64,000 bases of DNA, from the NCBI RefSeq assembly GCF_022750635.1, contig NZ_JAJKBG010000003.1:62001-126000 (forward strand), read 5' to 3'. Position numbers and translations under genes: made by a program. Each line of letters begins with the position of its first letter. Position 1 is the first letter of the stretch. This document shows, in pieces, positions 1 through 8,794 of the stretch. This DNA is from Brevundimonas pishanensis. Lineage in GTDB: Bacteria > Pseudomonadota > Alphaproteobacteria > Caulobacterales > Caulobacteraceae. The notes under the pieces are model-generated. The model was not told the DNA's origin. It worked only from the letters and a program-made list of their open reading frames with translations, and searched no databases.

Positions 1-504
1 AACCCCGAAGCGGGCATCAGCGTCTATCGCGATACGCCGGAAGCCGAAGCCGCCACCCCGACCCTGACGGAAGGTCCTGAAGCCGTTCTGCCGCGTCCGG
101 CACCGTCGGCAGATACCCAAGCTGCTGCGCCCGCTCCGCTGGCACCGGCTCCGGCCCGTCCGGCTCCGACGCCCGCACCGGCACCAGCGCCGGCTGCTGT
201 TGCGCCGAAACCGGCCGCTCCGGTTGCCGCTCCGGCCCCTGCGCCTGCTCCGGCGGCTGCCGCTACGGGCACCTCGCGCGTCCAGATCGGTGCCTTCTCC
301 TCGCGTGAACAGGCCGAGCAACAGTATTCGGCGGCTGCAGGTCGTCACGGCGGTTTGACCGCTGGTGCTCGTCGCCAGATCGAAGCCGTCGAGCGTGACG
401 GCAAGACCCTGTACCGCACGTCGTTCGGCGGTCTGAGCCGCGAACGCGCCACCACGCTGTGCAACGCCATCAAGGCGTCGGGCGGCACCTGCTTCGTCGG
501 CTGA
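1..504 (+). CDS. SPOR domain protein, C-terminal part (5' end outside window)
   Basis: The frame is open from the first base and stops at 502-504 (168 codons visible). The visible part begins with an acidic stretch, continues as a low-complexity Ala/Pro linker of about 60 residues, and ends in a compact domain starting RVQIGAFSSREQAEQQ, which is the SPOR signature. SPOR domains bind denuded glycan strands at the division septum, so this is probably a periplasmic or membrane-anchored envelope protein. The N-terminal anchor lies before the window. It is followed after 10 bases by nagZ, a common alphaproteobacterial pairing. Confidence 0.88.
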   Translation, partial: NPEAGISVYRDTPEAEAATPTLTEGPEAVLPRPAPSADTQAAAPAPLAPAPARPAPTPAPAPAPAAVAPKPAAPVAAPAPAPAPAAAATGTSRVQIGAFSSREQAEQQYSAAAGRHGGLTAGARRQIEAVERDGKTLYRTSFGGLSRERATTLCNAIKASGGTCFVG

Positions 505-514
505 GGCTAGACGA

Positions 515-1579
515 TTGACTTCTGCTGCCATTTTCGGCTGCACGGGATACCGGTTGTCGGCACAGGAGCGCGCCTTCTTTGCCGACGCCAATCCGTGGGG
601 CTTTATTCTCTTCCGTCGCAATGTCGAAAGTCCGGATCAGGTTCGCGCCCTGGTTCAGGACCTGCGCGACAGCGTGGGCCGCGACGACGCTCCTGTCCTG
701 ATCGATCAGGAAGGTGGGCGGGTGCAACGCCTTGGCCCGCCGTTCTGGCCTAAATATCCGCCGGGTGCGGCCTACCTTCAGGCTGCCGAAGGCGATGTGT
801 TCAAAGCGCGCGAACTGGTGCGCCTCGGGGCGCGCCTGATGGCCCATGACCTTCATGAACTGGGCATCAATGTCGACTGCGTTCCGGTGATGGACGTTCC
901 GGTCCCTGGCGCTCACGACATCATCGGCGACCGCGCCTATGCCCGCGATCCCCAGACGGTGGCCCAACTGGGCCGCGCCGCCGCCGAGGGCATGCTGGCG
1001 GGCGGTGTTTTGCCGATCATCAAACACATCCCCGGTCATGGCCGCGCCTTTGCCGACAGCCACCATGACCTCCCGATCGTGGAGACCCCGCTGGCCGAAC
1101 TGGACGCGTGGGACTTTGTGCCCTTCCGCGCCATGTCGGACATGCCGATGGCCATGACCGCCCACGTGGTGTTCACCGCCGTGGATGCCGAGGCTCCGGC
1201 TACGACGTCCAAGGCAGGCATCCGTCTTATCCGCGAGCGTCTCGGCTTTGGCGGCCTGATTATGACCGACGACCTCTCGATGCAGGCTCTGTCGGGCACG
1301 CTGAAAGAGCGCACCGAGGCGTCGTTCAAGGCCGGCAATGACATCGTCCTGCACTGCAATGGCAAGCTGGACGAGATGACCGAGATCGCATCAGTGACCA
1401 AGACGCTGGGCGGCATTGCCGCTCGCCGCGCCGAGGCTGTGCTGGAACGTGTGGTCCGCACGCCTGAACCGCTAGACGTCGACGCTGCGCGCGCCCGCTT
1501 CGCTGCGGCAATGGAAGGCCGCTATCAGGCGGCCAGCGGACCTGACGTGGGCGAAGCCCAAGCGCCGGAACTGGCGTGA
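515..1579 (+). CDS. nagZ: beta-N-acetylhexosaminidase NagZ (GH3)
   Basis: Cytoplasmic glycoside hydrolase that removes N-acetylglucosamine from anhydromuropeptides during peptidoglycan recycling. The 354-residue protein carries the NagZ hallmark KHIPGHG around residues 169-175, followed by the DSHHDLP loop that supplies the mobile catalytic His. The MTDDLSM motif contains the nucleophile, about Asp252. The start is TTG; no ATG lies near the conserved N-terminus, which begins with a typical FGCTG strand. It lies 10 bases after the SPOR gene and 20 bases before scpA, so it is probably co-transcribed with both. Confidence 0.95.
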   Translation: MTSAAIFGCTGYRLSAQERAFFADANPWGFILFRRNVESPDQVRALVQDLRDSVGRDDAPVLIDQEGGRVQRLGPPFWPKYPPGAAYLQAAEGDVFKARELVRLGARLMAHDLHELGINVDCVPVMDVPVPGAHDIIGDRAYARDPQTVAQLGRAAAEGMLAGGVLPIIKHIPGHGRAFADSHHDLPIVETPLAELDAWDFVPFRAMSDMPMAMTAHVVFTAVDAEAPATTSKAGIRLIRERLGFGGLIMTDDLSMQALSGTLKERTEASFKAGNDIVLHCNGKLDEMTEIASVTKTLGGIAARRAEAVLERVVRTPEPLDVDAARARFAAAMEGRYQAASGPDVGEAQAPELA

Positions 1580-1599
1580 ACTGATATGGGGCAGGGGGC

Positions 1600-2424
1600 A
1601 TGACAGATACCTTCCAGCCGAACCTAGACTTCACCGCGGTCCAGCAGGCCGAGGCGAAGGAGGCGTTCGTCGTTGATCTGGAAGGTTATGAAGGTCCCCT
1701 GCACGTCCTTCTGGAACTGGCCCGCAGCCAGAAGGTGGACCTGCTAAAGCTTTCGATCACCCGACTGGCCGAACAGTATCTGCTGTTCGTTCACGAGGCG
1801 CGGCGACGTAACTTCTCGCTGGCGGCGGACTATCTGGTGATGGCGTCGTGGCTGGCCTATCTGAAGTCGCGCCTGCTGATCCCGCGTAACGAGAAGGACA
1901 AGGGCGAAGAGCCACCCGCAGAGCAGATGGCTGCCGCGCTGGCCTTCCGCCTGCAAAAGCTGGAGGCCATGCGAACCGCCGTGGCCAACCTGACGAAACG
2001 CCCGCAACTGGGCCGCGACGTCTTTATGCGCGGCGATCCCGAGCAAACCGTGATCGTGCCATCGGATCAGATCGACGCCAGCCTCTATGAACTGATGACC
2101 GCCTATGTGACCCAGCGGGTCAAGCAGGAGCGGCGCAACTATAACCCGACTGCCCGCGTCGAAGCCTTCCAACTGGAAGCCGCCCGCGACTGGCTACGCG
2201 AGATTATGCCGCGCCTCGCCGAATGGACGCCGCTGGAGCGCGTTGCCCCGCAGCGACCCGACGATCACGACGGCCCGTCACAGGCCAGCTATACGGCCTC
2301 GACCCTCTCGGCCTCGCTGGAACTGGTAAAGGAAGGCGGCATGGACATTCGTCAGGAAAAGCCGTTTGACGATATCTGGCTGCGTCGGCGCGGACCGGCC
2401 CCCGCGCTGGAGTTGGAACCGTGA
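1600..2424 (+). CDS. scpA: segregation and condensation protein A
   Basis: Kleisin subunit of the bacterial SMC condensin. At 274 residues it has the expected ScpA layout: an N-terminal SMC-neck binding segment around LEGYEGPLHVLLELARSQKVDL, a helical middle, and a C-terminal winged-helix region. It acts with ScpB and Smc in chromosome compaction and origin segregation. The ATG follows a GGGGCA-type ribosome site and the gene overlaps scpB by four bases, a sign of translational coupling. I see no anomaly. Confidence 0.95.
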   Translation: MTDTFQPNLDFTAVQQAEAKEAFVVDLEGYEGPLHVLLELARSQKVDLLKLSITRLAEQYLLFVHEARRRNFSLAADYLVMASWLAYLKSRLLIPRNEKDKGEEPPAEQMAAALAFRLQKLEAMRTAVANLTKRPQLGRDVFMRGDPEQTVIVPSDQIDASLYELMTAYVTQRVKQERRNYNPTARVEAFQLEAARDWLREIMPRLAEWTPLERVAPQRPDDHDGPSQASYTASTLSASLELVKEGGMDIRQEKPFDDIWLRRRGPAPALELEP

Positions 2425-3095
2425 GCCTGAGTTTTGCCCCTGACCATCTGGAAATCGAGCGCCGGATCGAGGCCCTGTTGTTTGCGGCGGCCGCGCCTCT
2501 GTCCCGCGAGGAACTGGCGCGTCGTCTGCCGGAAGGTGCCGATGTATCCGGTGCCCTGACCGCACTTCAGGAGCGTTATAAGGGCAGGGGGGTAGAACTC
2601 GATTCCGTGGCGGGGCGCTATCGTTTCCGCACCGCCGAGGACCTCGGCTTCCTGATGACGGAAGAGCGCGAAGAGCCTCGACGATTGTCTAAGGCTGCGC
2701 TCGAGACGTTGGCTATCATTGCCTATCATCAGCCTTGCACCCGCGCCGAAATTGAAAGCGTGCGCGGTGTGTCGCTGTCGAAAGGCACGCTGGATGTGCT
2801 GCTGGAGATGGGATTCGTTCGCCTGCGCGGTCGTCGTCGCACGCCGGGTCGTCCCGTAACCTACGGAACCGCAGACCGATTCTTGGAACATTTCGGTTTG
2901 GCGGGTCTGTACGATCTGCCGGGCGTGCAGGAAATGAAGGCGGCGGGACTGCTGGATCTGTCCATGCCTGTCGGCTTCGAAGTTCCGGATCCTTCGCTTT
3001 CCCGCGATGAAGACGGCGAAGAATTATTGCCGGGAATGGACGCGGACACGCCGGAATTTGCCCAAGATTTCATAGGCGAAGGCGGCGAGTCGTAG
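2421..3095 (+). CDS. scpB: segregation and condensation protein B
   Basis: ScpB forms a winged-helix dimer that binds the kleisin ScpA within the SMC complex. The 224-residue protein has the conserved core IEALLFAAAAPLSREELARR and, further on, the strongly conserved segment LETLAIIAYHQPCTRAEIE and RGRRRTPGRPVTYGT. It starts with GTG inside the scpA stop (four-base overlap). The C-terminal 50 residues are acidic and probably disordered. In many alphaproteobacteria tatABC follows; here the next gene is atpI. Confidence 0.95.
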   Translation: MSLSFAPDHLEIERRIEALLFAAAAPLSREELARRLPEGADVSGALTALQERYKGRGVELDSVAGRYRFRTAEDLGFLMTEEREEPRRLSKAALETLAIIAYHQPCTRAEIESVRGVSLSKGTLDVLLEMGFVRLRGRRRTPGRPVTYGTADRFLEHFGLAGLYDLPGVQEMKAAGLLDLSMPVGFEVPDPSLSRDEDGEELLPGMDADTPEFAQDFIGEGGES

Positions 3096-3170
3096 CTTTA
3101 GGGGCGACCTTGCGTCGCGTCTGAAAATAAACCACGAAAATCCATACACTTAAGTCTCAAACCTGTCGCC

Positions 3171-3197
3171 TTGACCTGAAGGCCCTCCGCCTATAGG
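3171..3197 (+). promoter_or_regulatory. possible housekeeping promoter of the atp operon
   Basis: In the 143-base gap between scpB and atpI there is a TTGACC box at 3171-3176 and a TATAGG box at 3192-3197, 15 bases apart. The spacing is short for a sigma70-type promoter, so this is a plausible but unproven assignment. It sits 42 bases before the atpI start codon, leaving room for a short leader. Confidence 0.4.
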
Positions 3198-3238
3198 TTC
3201 CGCGCGAAATTCAGACCCCTGCCGACAGCCCGTCGGCG

Positions 3239-3622
3239 ATGAGCGAATTGGCCATGTCCTCTACGAAGGAATCGCGCGAAGAGGCGATGAAACGTCTCTC
3301 GGAACGCGCATCCGCCCTAGAGGCGCGGACAAGAACCGCGGTGGTAGCAACCGCCGAGGCTCAAAAGGTCGTTGGTCAGGCTTGGCGCATCGTCGCCGAA
3401 CTGATCGGTGGCGTTTTTAGCGGTCTGGGACTTGGTGTGGCTGTCGATTACTTCTTCGACACTGCGCCGATAGGCGTAATCGGCGGGGTCCTCGTGGGCT
3501 TCGCTTTGTCATTTTTTATGGCCCGCAATACAGCCAAACGGCTTATGGCGGAGGCCAAGGCACTCGGTGAAACCCCTTCGGGTGAGCCGATTGTCGAGGT
3601 TAACGAAGACGAGGAACGATAG
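3239..3622 (+). CDS. atpI: ATP synthase protein I (AtpI)
   Basis: Small membrane protein that helps assemble the c-ring and heads Fo operons. The protein is 127 residues long. Residues 1-45 are a charged cytoplasmic stretch, two transmembrane helices follow (about 50-70 and 75-95), and there is an acidic tail. An alternative ATG lies at 3254 (MSSTKES); the upstream one was kept because both are in frame and no ribosome site decides between them. It is five bases before atpB and is the first gene of the Fo operon. Confidence 0.85.
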   Translation: MSELAMSSTKESREEAMKRLSERASALEARTRTAVVATAEAQKVVGQAWRIVAELIGGVFSGLGLGVAVDYFFDTAPIGVIGGVLVGFALSFFMARNTAKRLMAEAKALGETPSGEPIVEVNEDEER

Positions 3623-3627
3623 GCTTC

Positions 3628-4416
3628 ATGGCCGGTCCGATTGAACAATTTGAGGTCAAGCCGCTCGTAGAGTTCGGCACGGTCAATGTTCCCGTTCTCG
3701 GTGAGCAAGTGATCGCTATCACCAACTCGCACGTTGCGATGACCATCGCCTTTGCGGTTGTTGTGGGCTTCCTGGGTCTAGCCACCAGCAAGAATGCTGT
3801 GGTTCCGGGCCGTATGCAGGCTGCGGGTGAAACCCTGTTCGGCATGGTCGACAACCTGACCTCGTCGATCATCGGTCACGACGGCAAGAAGTATTTCCCG
3901 TTCGCCTTCACCATGTTCATGCTGGTTCTGGCAATGAACTTGCTGGGCATGTTCCTGACCTTCACCGCGACCTCGCAACTGGCCGTCACCCTGACGCTGG
4001 GCCTGATCTCCTTCCTGACCGTCGTCGTCGTCGGTTTCGTCAAGAATGGTTTGGGCTTCTTCAAGCTGTTCTGGCCGGCTGGCGCGCCTCTGGCGCTGCG
4101 CCCTGTCGTTGGTCTGATCGAGTTTGTTTCGTTCCTGCTGCGTCCGGCTACCCTGGCCCTGCGTCTGTTCGGTAACATGCTGGGTGGCCACGTCGCCCTG
4201 AAGATCTTTGCCCAGTTCGTTGTGCAACTGGGTGCTGTGGCCATCGCCACCGGCGGTATCGCCTACGCCTTCTTCGGCGTTGCAGCTCTCTCGCTGTGCA
4301 TGACCGTTGCGATGACCGCACTTGAGTTTCTGGTGGCCTTCCTTCAGGCCTTCGTTTTCACTGTTCTGACCTGCATCTATCTCAATGATGTGGTCAACCT
4401 GGGTGAAGGCCACTAA
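3628..4416 (+). CDS. atpB: ATP synthase Fo subunit a
   Basis: Membrane stator subunit that forms the two proton half-channels against the c-ring. At 262 residues with five to six hydrophobic helices it has normal length. The region PATLALRLFGNMLGGH contains the essential arginine of the a/c interface (the Arg of LRLFGNM). The C-terminal helix QAFVFTVLTCIYLNDV is also typical. It follows atpI closely and precedes atpE by 58 bases. Confidence 0.97.
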   Translation: MAGPIEQFEVKPLVEFGTVNVPVLGEQVIAITNSHVAMTIAFAVVVGFLGLATSKNAVVPGRMQAAGETLFGMVDNLTSSIIGHDGKKYFPFAFTMFMLVLAMNLLGMFLTFTATSQLAVTLTLGLISFLTVVVVGFVKNGLGFFKLFWPAGAPLALRPVVGLIEFVSFLLRPATLALRLFGNMLGGHVALKIFAQFVVQLGAVAIATGGIAYAFFGVAALSLCMTVAMTALEFLVAFLQAFVFTVLTCIYLNDVVNLGEGH

Positions 4417-4474
4417 GGCCTAATCTCAGCTACTTCACCCTACCTCTAACGTCTCTCGATTTAGGAAACACATC

Positions 4475-4699
4475 ATGGACGCTGAAGCCGCAAAGTACAT
4501 CGGCGCTGGTCTGGCCACCCTGGGCATGATCGGTTCGGCTCTGGCCGTTGGTAACATCTTCGGTAACTTCCTGGCTGGCGCTCTGCGCAACCCGGCTGCT
4601 GCCGCTGCTCAAGTCGGCAACCTGTTCGTGGGTGCCGCTCTGGCAGAAGCCCTGGGCATCCTGGCCTTCGTGCTGGGCGTCCTGATGATCTTCGGCTAA
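4475..4699 (+). CDS. atpE: ATP synthase Fo subunit c
   Basis: Proteolipid that forms the rotating c-ring. The 74-residue protein is a two-helix hairpin with the polar loop ARNPAA near residues 38-42 and the proton-binding carboxylate Glu58 in AALAEALGI. This glutamate form is typical of alphaproteobacteria. A strong hairpin lies just downstream (4732-4760) before the b' gene, and may protect an atpIBE transcript to raise c-subunit output. Confidence 0.97.
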   Translation: MDAEAAKYIGAGLATLGMIGSALAVGNIFGNFLAGALRNPAAAAAQVGNLFVGAALAEALGILAFVLGVLMIFG

Positions 4700-4731
4700 T
4701 CCTTAGCCTCTAAGAAGACCACACAGTACCG

Positions 4732-4760
4732 ACGGCGCGTAGGTTCGTCCTACGCGCCGT
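4732..4760 (+). other. strong intercistronic hairpin after atpE
   Basis: Twelve-base perfect inverted arms (4732-4743 and 4749-4760) close a five-base loop (TTCGT). No run of T follows, so it does not look like a full intrinsic terminator. It lies between atpE and the b' gene. The inference is that it stabilises or attenuates the transcript so that the c subunit, needed in many copies per enzyme, is made in excess over b and b'. Confidence 0.6.
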
Positions 4761-4786
4761 TGTCCTGATCTAAAGATAGACGGACC

Positions 4787-5350
4787 ATGGCCGCAGAACC
4801 CACACTCGAAGCACCGACCGGCGACGTACACGCCGAGACCCATGCCTCCACCGAGCACGCCTCGGGCGGCCTGCCCCAGTTCGAATTCCAGCACTGGGTT
4901 GGTCAGATTGGCTACCTGCTGATCCTGTTCGCCATCACCTATGTGCTGATCGCCAAGGTGTTTGCACCGCGCATGCGCCGTGTGATCGACGAACGTGCCG
5001 AAACCATCGACGGTGCCGTTGCCACCGCCCGTTCGGTTCAAGCCGAAGCTGAAGCGCAAGCTGAAGCTGCCCGCGCCGAGGTCGAAAAGGCCCGCGCCGA
5101 CGCCCGCGCTACCGCAGCCGCTGCGAAAGCCCGCGTCACCGAAGAATTCAACGCCCGCCTGGCCGCTGACGAAGCTGTCGTCAACGCCCGCATCGCTGAA
5201 GCCGAAGCCAAGATCGCTTCGACCCGCGACGCTGCCATGGGTAACGTCACTGCCATCGCTTCGGACGCCACCAGCGCTATGCTGGAACGTCTGACCGGCA
5301 AGGCCCCGACTGCGGCCGAGCTGGAAGCTGCCATCAAGGGAGCTGCCTAA
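4787..5350 (+). CDS. ATP synthase Fo subunit b' (AtpF2/AtpG)
   Basis: One of two different b-type peripheral-stalk subunits found in alphaproteobacteria and photosynthetic organisms. The 187-residue protein has a soluble N-terminal segment of about 35 residues, one membrane helix (about 43-65, IGYLLILFAITYVLIAKVFAP) and a long Ala/Glu-rich coiled coil to the end. Its stop codon overlaps the start of the next b gene by one base. The N-terminal extension before the helix marks it as b' rather than b. Confidence 0.9.
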   Translation: MAAEPTLEAPTGDVHAETHASTEHASGGLPQFEFQHWVGQIGYLLILFAITYVLIAKVFAPRMRRVIDERAETIDGAVATARSVQAEAEAQAEAARAEVEKARADARATAAAAKARVTEEFNARLAADEAVVNARIAEAEAKIASTRDAAMGNVTAIASDATSAMLERLTGKAPTAAELEAAIKGAA

Positions 5351-5865
5351 TGCCCGCTTTTCTGACCGCCCACTTCTGGGACATCAGCAACCCTGAGTTC
5401 TGGGTTGGCGTCGGCCTCGTCATCTTCTTCGCCATCGTCATCTTCGCTGGCGTGCCGAAGCTGGTTGCTGCCGGTCTGGACGCCAAAGCTGCCAAGATCC
5501 AGCAAGACCTGGATGAAGCCGCCCGTCTGCGTGCCGAAGCCGAAGCCATGCTGGCCCAGATCCGCAAGGAAAAGGCCGAAGCCGAAGCTCAAGCTGCCGA
5601 GCTGCTGTCGACCGCCGAAGCCGAAGCCAAGCGTCTGGAAGCCGACGCCAAGGCCCGCATCGAAGAATCGACTGCCCGTCGTCAGGAACTGGCCGAGCGT
5701 CGTATCGCTCAAGCCGAAGCCGAAGCGACCCGCGAAGTGAAGTCGGCTGCTGCTGACCTCGCCGCCATGGCTGCTCAGGAAATCCTGGCTGCCCGCATCG
5801 CTGGTGCCAAGACCGATCCGGCTCTGGACGCAGCGATCAGCCAACTGGCTGGCAAGCTGAACTAA
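5350..5865 (+). CDS. atpF: ATP synthase Fo subunit b
   Basis: Peripheral-stalk subunit that forms a heterodimer with b'. In 171 residues it has an N-terminal membrane helix (about 17-37) directly followed by an Ala/Glu-rich coiled coil. The start ATG overlaps the TAA of the b' gene (TAATG). It is the last gene of the Fo operon and is followed by an intrinsic terminator 23 bases later. The F1 genes are not in this window, as usual for alphaproteobacteria with split Fo and F1 loci. Confidence 0.93.
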   Translation: MPAFLTAHFWDISNPEFWVGVGLVIFFAIVIFAGVPKLVAAGLDAKAAKIQQDLDEAARLRAEAEAMLAQIRKEKAEAEAQAAELLSTAEAEAKRLEADAKARIEESTARRQELAERRIAQAEAEATREVKSAAADLAAMAAQEILAARIAGAKTDPALDAAISQLAGKLN

Positions 5866-5888
5866 GATTGGGGGCAACCCTGAATGTC

Positions 5889-5918
5889 AAAAGGCCCCGC
5901 TTTCGCGGGGCCTTTTTT
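5889..5918 (+). terminator. intrinsic terminator of the Fo operon
   Basis: Perfect 12-base arms (5889-5900 and 5905-5916) with a four-base loop and six T residues. It ends the atpI-B-E-F'-F operon, and its A-rich left side makes it usable from the other strand for the facing membrane-protein gene. Confidence 0.92.
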
Positions 5919-5940
5919 CTTGTCCTGATCTGCCGAAGCC

Positions 5941-6411
5941 CTAGTGGGCGGGGGCAGCACCCATGGGGTGGATATGCGCCTTCTCGCGCTTGAGGAGGCG
6001 TTCAAAGGTCGAGCCGAGCACTGCACCATAGATAGCGTGCGTGACCAGCATCCAAGCCAAGCCTTCAAAACCACCAGACGGAATGATCCGCTGATCCGGG
6101 ACAATCATGGTCGCATAGATCATCAGGACCACCCATGCGCCGACGGCAAAGGCGATACCTTTAGCCATAGCAACCTTGGTGGGTAGGCGGTCGTAGAGCA
6201 GGCCAAAAAGGCCGCCCAGAACCACAATGCCGAACAGGATATGAAGGGCCCATCCTGCTGCTGCATTCCCCGGCATGCCGAACATCTTGGCGACGATCAG
6301 CGGGAACGGGGTGAACATCTTCAACACATACATGTTGATGGCCTCAACTGCGGCCACAATCACCGTTGCGGTAAGACCTGCAACGATGCCGTTTTTTACG
6401 CGTGACATCAT
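5941..6411 (-). CDS. small integral membrane protein, unknown function
   Basis: A 156-residue protein with four predicted membrane helices (about residues 8-28, 50-70, 82-100 and 115-138) and a short basic tail with His residues. The start at 6411 (MMSRVKNG) was chosen over the longer frame because a GGGAGG ribosome site precedes it. It resembles small four-helix membrane proteins of the DUF1440/DUF6789 kind, but I cannot assign the family with certainty. It converges with the atp operon across the shared terminator. Confidence 0.75.
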   Translation of the reverse strand: MMSRVKNGIVAGLTATVIVAAVEAINMYVLKMFTPFPLIVAKMFGMPGNAAAGWALHILFGIVVLGGLFGLLYDRLPTKVAMAKGIAFAVGAWVVLMIYATMIVPDQRIIPSGGFEGLAWMLVTHAIYGAVLGSTFERLLKREKAHIHPMGAAPAH

Positions 6412-6577
6412 TAGTTTAGCGCCTCCCAACGCCAACACTTCGAGACTACGCGAGGTCGAGGGTAAGCCTTTTTTTGGCTAATGTCGAAGAACGCTGTTCA
6501 CATTAACGTGCGGGCGCGCAAATGGGCGGGCTGTCTTAAGCCCGTGGCGCAGCGATATTCCGAGTCAAATCGGGAGG

Positions 6578-7009
6578 TTAAGCGGCCTTGGAGGCGCTGC
6601 GGCGGGCCGCACGGTAGGCCCGCACACGTGCCCGCAAACGCCGGCGCAAACGCGGCAGTGCACGGCGGCGACGGCTGCGGACAACCATCTTCTCCATGCG
6701 CAGAGCCTGCTGCCAGAAAACCGGTGCCACTTCAGGGTTCTTCCGCATGAGGCGGCGGAAGGGATAGACCCAGTTCGGCTTGGCGCGCTGCGCCTTGATG
6801 AACTGGCGCTTGGCCCAGAACGAGTTGCGCAGCACGATCACCAAACCCAGCGTGATCACCGGAATACCGCCCGGACCCGGCAGCGGCGCGATGATCAGGC
6901 CCACCAGCATGATGAACAGCCCCACGCCCATCAACGCCAGACGGCGAAGACGGCGGCTCGCACCTGTACGGGGCGGCGGAGGGATCAGTGGTGTCAGGAC
7001 CAAGGTCAC
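6578..7009 (-). CDS. PGPGW-type transmembrane protein
   Basis: A 143-residue protein with a hydrophobic region (about 25-60) carrying the motif APLPGPGGIPVITLGL, which matches the putative transmembrane PGPGW family, although Trp is replaced by Gly here. The C-terminal half is very basic (many RRR runs) and probably cytoplasmic, perhaps contacting lipid head groups or nucleic acid. Function is unknown. It stands alone between two unrelated units. Confidence 0.7.
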   Translation of the reverse strand: MTLVLTPLIPPPPRTGASRRLRRLALMGVGLFIMLVGLIIAPLPGPGGIPVITLGLVIVLRNSFWAKRQFIKAQRAKPNWVYPFRRLMRKNPEVAPVFWQQALRMEKMVVRSRRRRALPRLRRRLRARVRAYRAARRSASKAA

Positions 7010-7147
7010 AGCGAGCTACTTGCGTATAGGAGGAGGCGGGGAGACGCGGGGAGGAAGTACTAAACAGATGGGAATCCGTTGTTCCCACACAAGGCCAGTT
7101 TGAGGGCCGAACCATGACTTCCGAATGAACGATCAGTCACGTTGGGC

Positions 7148-7184
7148 GAAAAGAAAACGCCGTGTCTCGAAAGACACGGCGTTT
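7148..7184 (-). terminator. terminator of the gcv operon
   Basis: Thirteen-base perfect arms (7155-7167 and 7172-7184) with a four-base loop. On the minus strand the stem is followed by a T-rich tail. It lies 26 bases after the gcvPB stop. Confidence 0.9.
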
Positions 7185-7210
7185 GGTTAGCTAGGGTTGA
7201 AAACAGGCGC

Positions 7211-8779
7211 TCAGGCGGCCTGGTTCGAACCTTCCGGCTTCACCCAGCGCAGCTTGGGCGAGCGGGCTGCCTTGGTTTCGTCGAGACGACGCATCGGGGC
7301 GTGGAACGGTGCGCCCTTGAAGCGGTCAACGTCACCAGCCTTGGCGGCCTGTGCCAGCAGGCGCATGGCCTCGATGAAACGATCCAGTTCGGCCTTGGAT
7401 TCCGTCTCGGTCGGCTCGATCAGCATGGCCCCGTGGACGACCAGCGGGAAATACATGGTCATCGGGTGGAAGCCCTCGTCGATCAGAGCCTTGGCGAAGT
7501 CGAGTGTGGTGATGTCCGTGCCCTTGAGCCATTCATCGTCGAACAGGGCCTCGTGCATGCACGGACCGTCCGGGAAGGCGGCGCTCATCAGGTCCGACAG
7601 GCGGGCCTTGATGTAGTTGGCGTTCAGGACAGCGTCCTCGGCGACTTGGCGCAGGCCGTCGGCACCGTGGGACATCATGTAGGAAAGGGCGCGCACATAC
7701 ATGCCCATTTGCCCTTGGAAGGCGCACAGACGGCCAAAGGCTTGTGCAGCCTCGTCCTCTTCACGCTCGACCAGTTTGAAGCCCTCACCGGTGTTCACGA
7801 CCCATGGAGCGGGCGCGAACGGAGCCAGAGCTTCGGACAGGACAACCGGACCTGCGCCCGGACCGCCGCCGCCGTGCGGCGTCGAGAAGGTCTTGTGCAG
7901 GTTGATGTGCATGGCATCGACGCCCAGATCGCCCGGACGCACGCGACCGACGATGGCGTTGAAGTTCGCGCCGTCGCAATAGAAATAGGCACCTGCCTCG
8001 TGCGTCAGGCGGCTGATTTCCATGATGTCGCGCTCGAACAGGCCGCAGGTGTTCGGGTTGGTGACCATGATGGCCGCCACGTCCGGACCCAGCTTCGACG
8101 CCAGATCAGTCACGTCCACGCGGCCGTCTTCGGTCTGGGCGACCTCGACGACGGTGTAGCCGACGAAGGCGGCGGTGGCAGGGTTGGTGCCGTGGGCCGA
8201 GGTCGGGACCAGCACCTTGCGGCGCTGTTCGTGCTCGCCCTTGGCTTCGTGGGCGGCGCGGATGGCCATCAGGCCGCACAGCTCGCCGTGAGCGCCTGCC
8301 TTGGGCGACAGAGCCACAGCCGGCATGCCGGTCAGGGTGGTCAGCCAGTGCGACAGGCTATCCATCAGCTCCAGCGCGCCTTGGACCGTCGATTGCGGTT
8401 GCAGCGGGTGGATGTCCGAGAAACCGGCCAGACGGGCCATTTTCTCGTTCAGGCGCGGGTTGTGCTTCATCGTGCACGAACCCAGCGGATAGATAGCCAG
8501 ATCGATGGCGTGGTTCTTCTGGCTCAGGCGCACATAGTGGCGCATGGCTTCCGGCTCCGACAGGCCCGGCAGGCCAATCGGGTCGCGGCGGACCAGATCA
8601 CCGAGGTCCGAGCCATCGGTCTTCGGGGTGGCAAGGTCCACACCGGTCTTGCCCCAGCCTTCGCCTTCGAAGATCAGCGGCTCGTTCTGCAGCAGGCCAC
8701 GGCCACCGGTCAGGGTAGCGGGTTTTTCAGAGACGGCGTTCGGGGTGGTCGGGCGGCCGACGTTGTTCATGGTGCTCAT
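7211..8779 (-). CDS. gcvPB: glycine dehydrogenase (decarboxylating), subunit 2
   Basis: The PLP-binding half of the split P-protein of the glycine cleavage system, which decarboxylates glycine and passes the aminomethyl group to lipoyl-GcvH. The 522-residue protein has the PLP lysine at position 296 in HINLHKTFSTPHGGGGPG. The upstream segment TSAHGTNPATAAFVG and the N-terminal GSCTMKHNPRLNE are also characteristic. It follows gcvPA after 15 bases and is the last gene of the unit. Confidence 0.97.
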   Translation of the reverse strand: MSTMNNVGRPTTPNAVSEKPATLTGGRGLLQNEPLIFEGEGWGKTGVDLATPKTDGSDLGDLVRRDPIGLPGLSEPEAMRHYVRLSQKNHAIDLAIYPLGSCTMKHNPRLNEKMARLAGFSDIHPLQPQSTVQGALELMDSLSHWLTTLTGMPAVALSPKAGAHGELCGLMAIRAAHEAKGEHEQRRKVLVPTSAHGTNPATAAFVGYTVVEVAQTEDGRVDVTDLASKLGPDVAAIMVTNPNTCGLFERDIMEISRLTHEAGAYFYCDGANFNAIVGRVRPGDLGVDAMHINLHKTFSTPHGGGGPGAGPVVLSEALAPFAPAPWVVNTGEGFKLVEREEDEAAQAFGRLCAFQGQMGMYVRALSYMMSHGADGLRQVAEDAVLNANYIKARLSDLMSAAFPDGPCMHEALFDDEWLKGTDITTLDFAKALIDEGFHPMTMYFPLVVHGAMLIEPTETESKAELDRFIEAMRLLAQAAKAGDVDRFKGAPFHAPMRRLDETKAARSPKLRWVKPEGSNQAA

Positions 8780-8794
8780 GTCTGTTGCCCTTCC

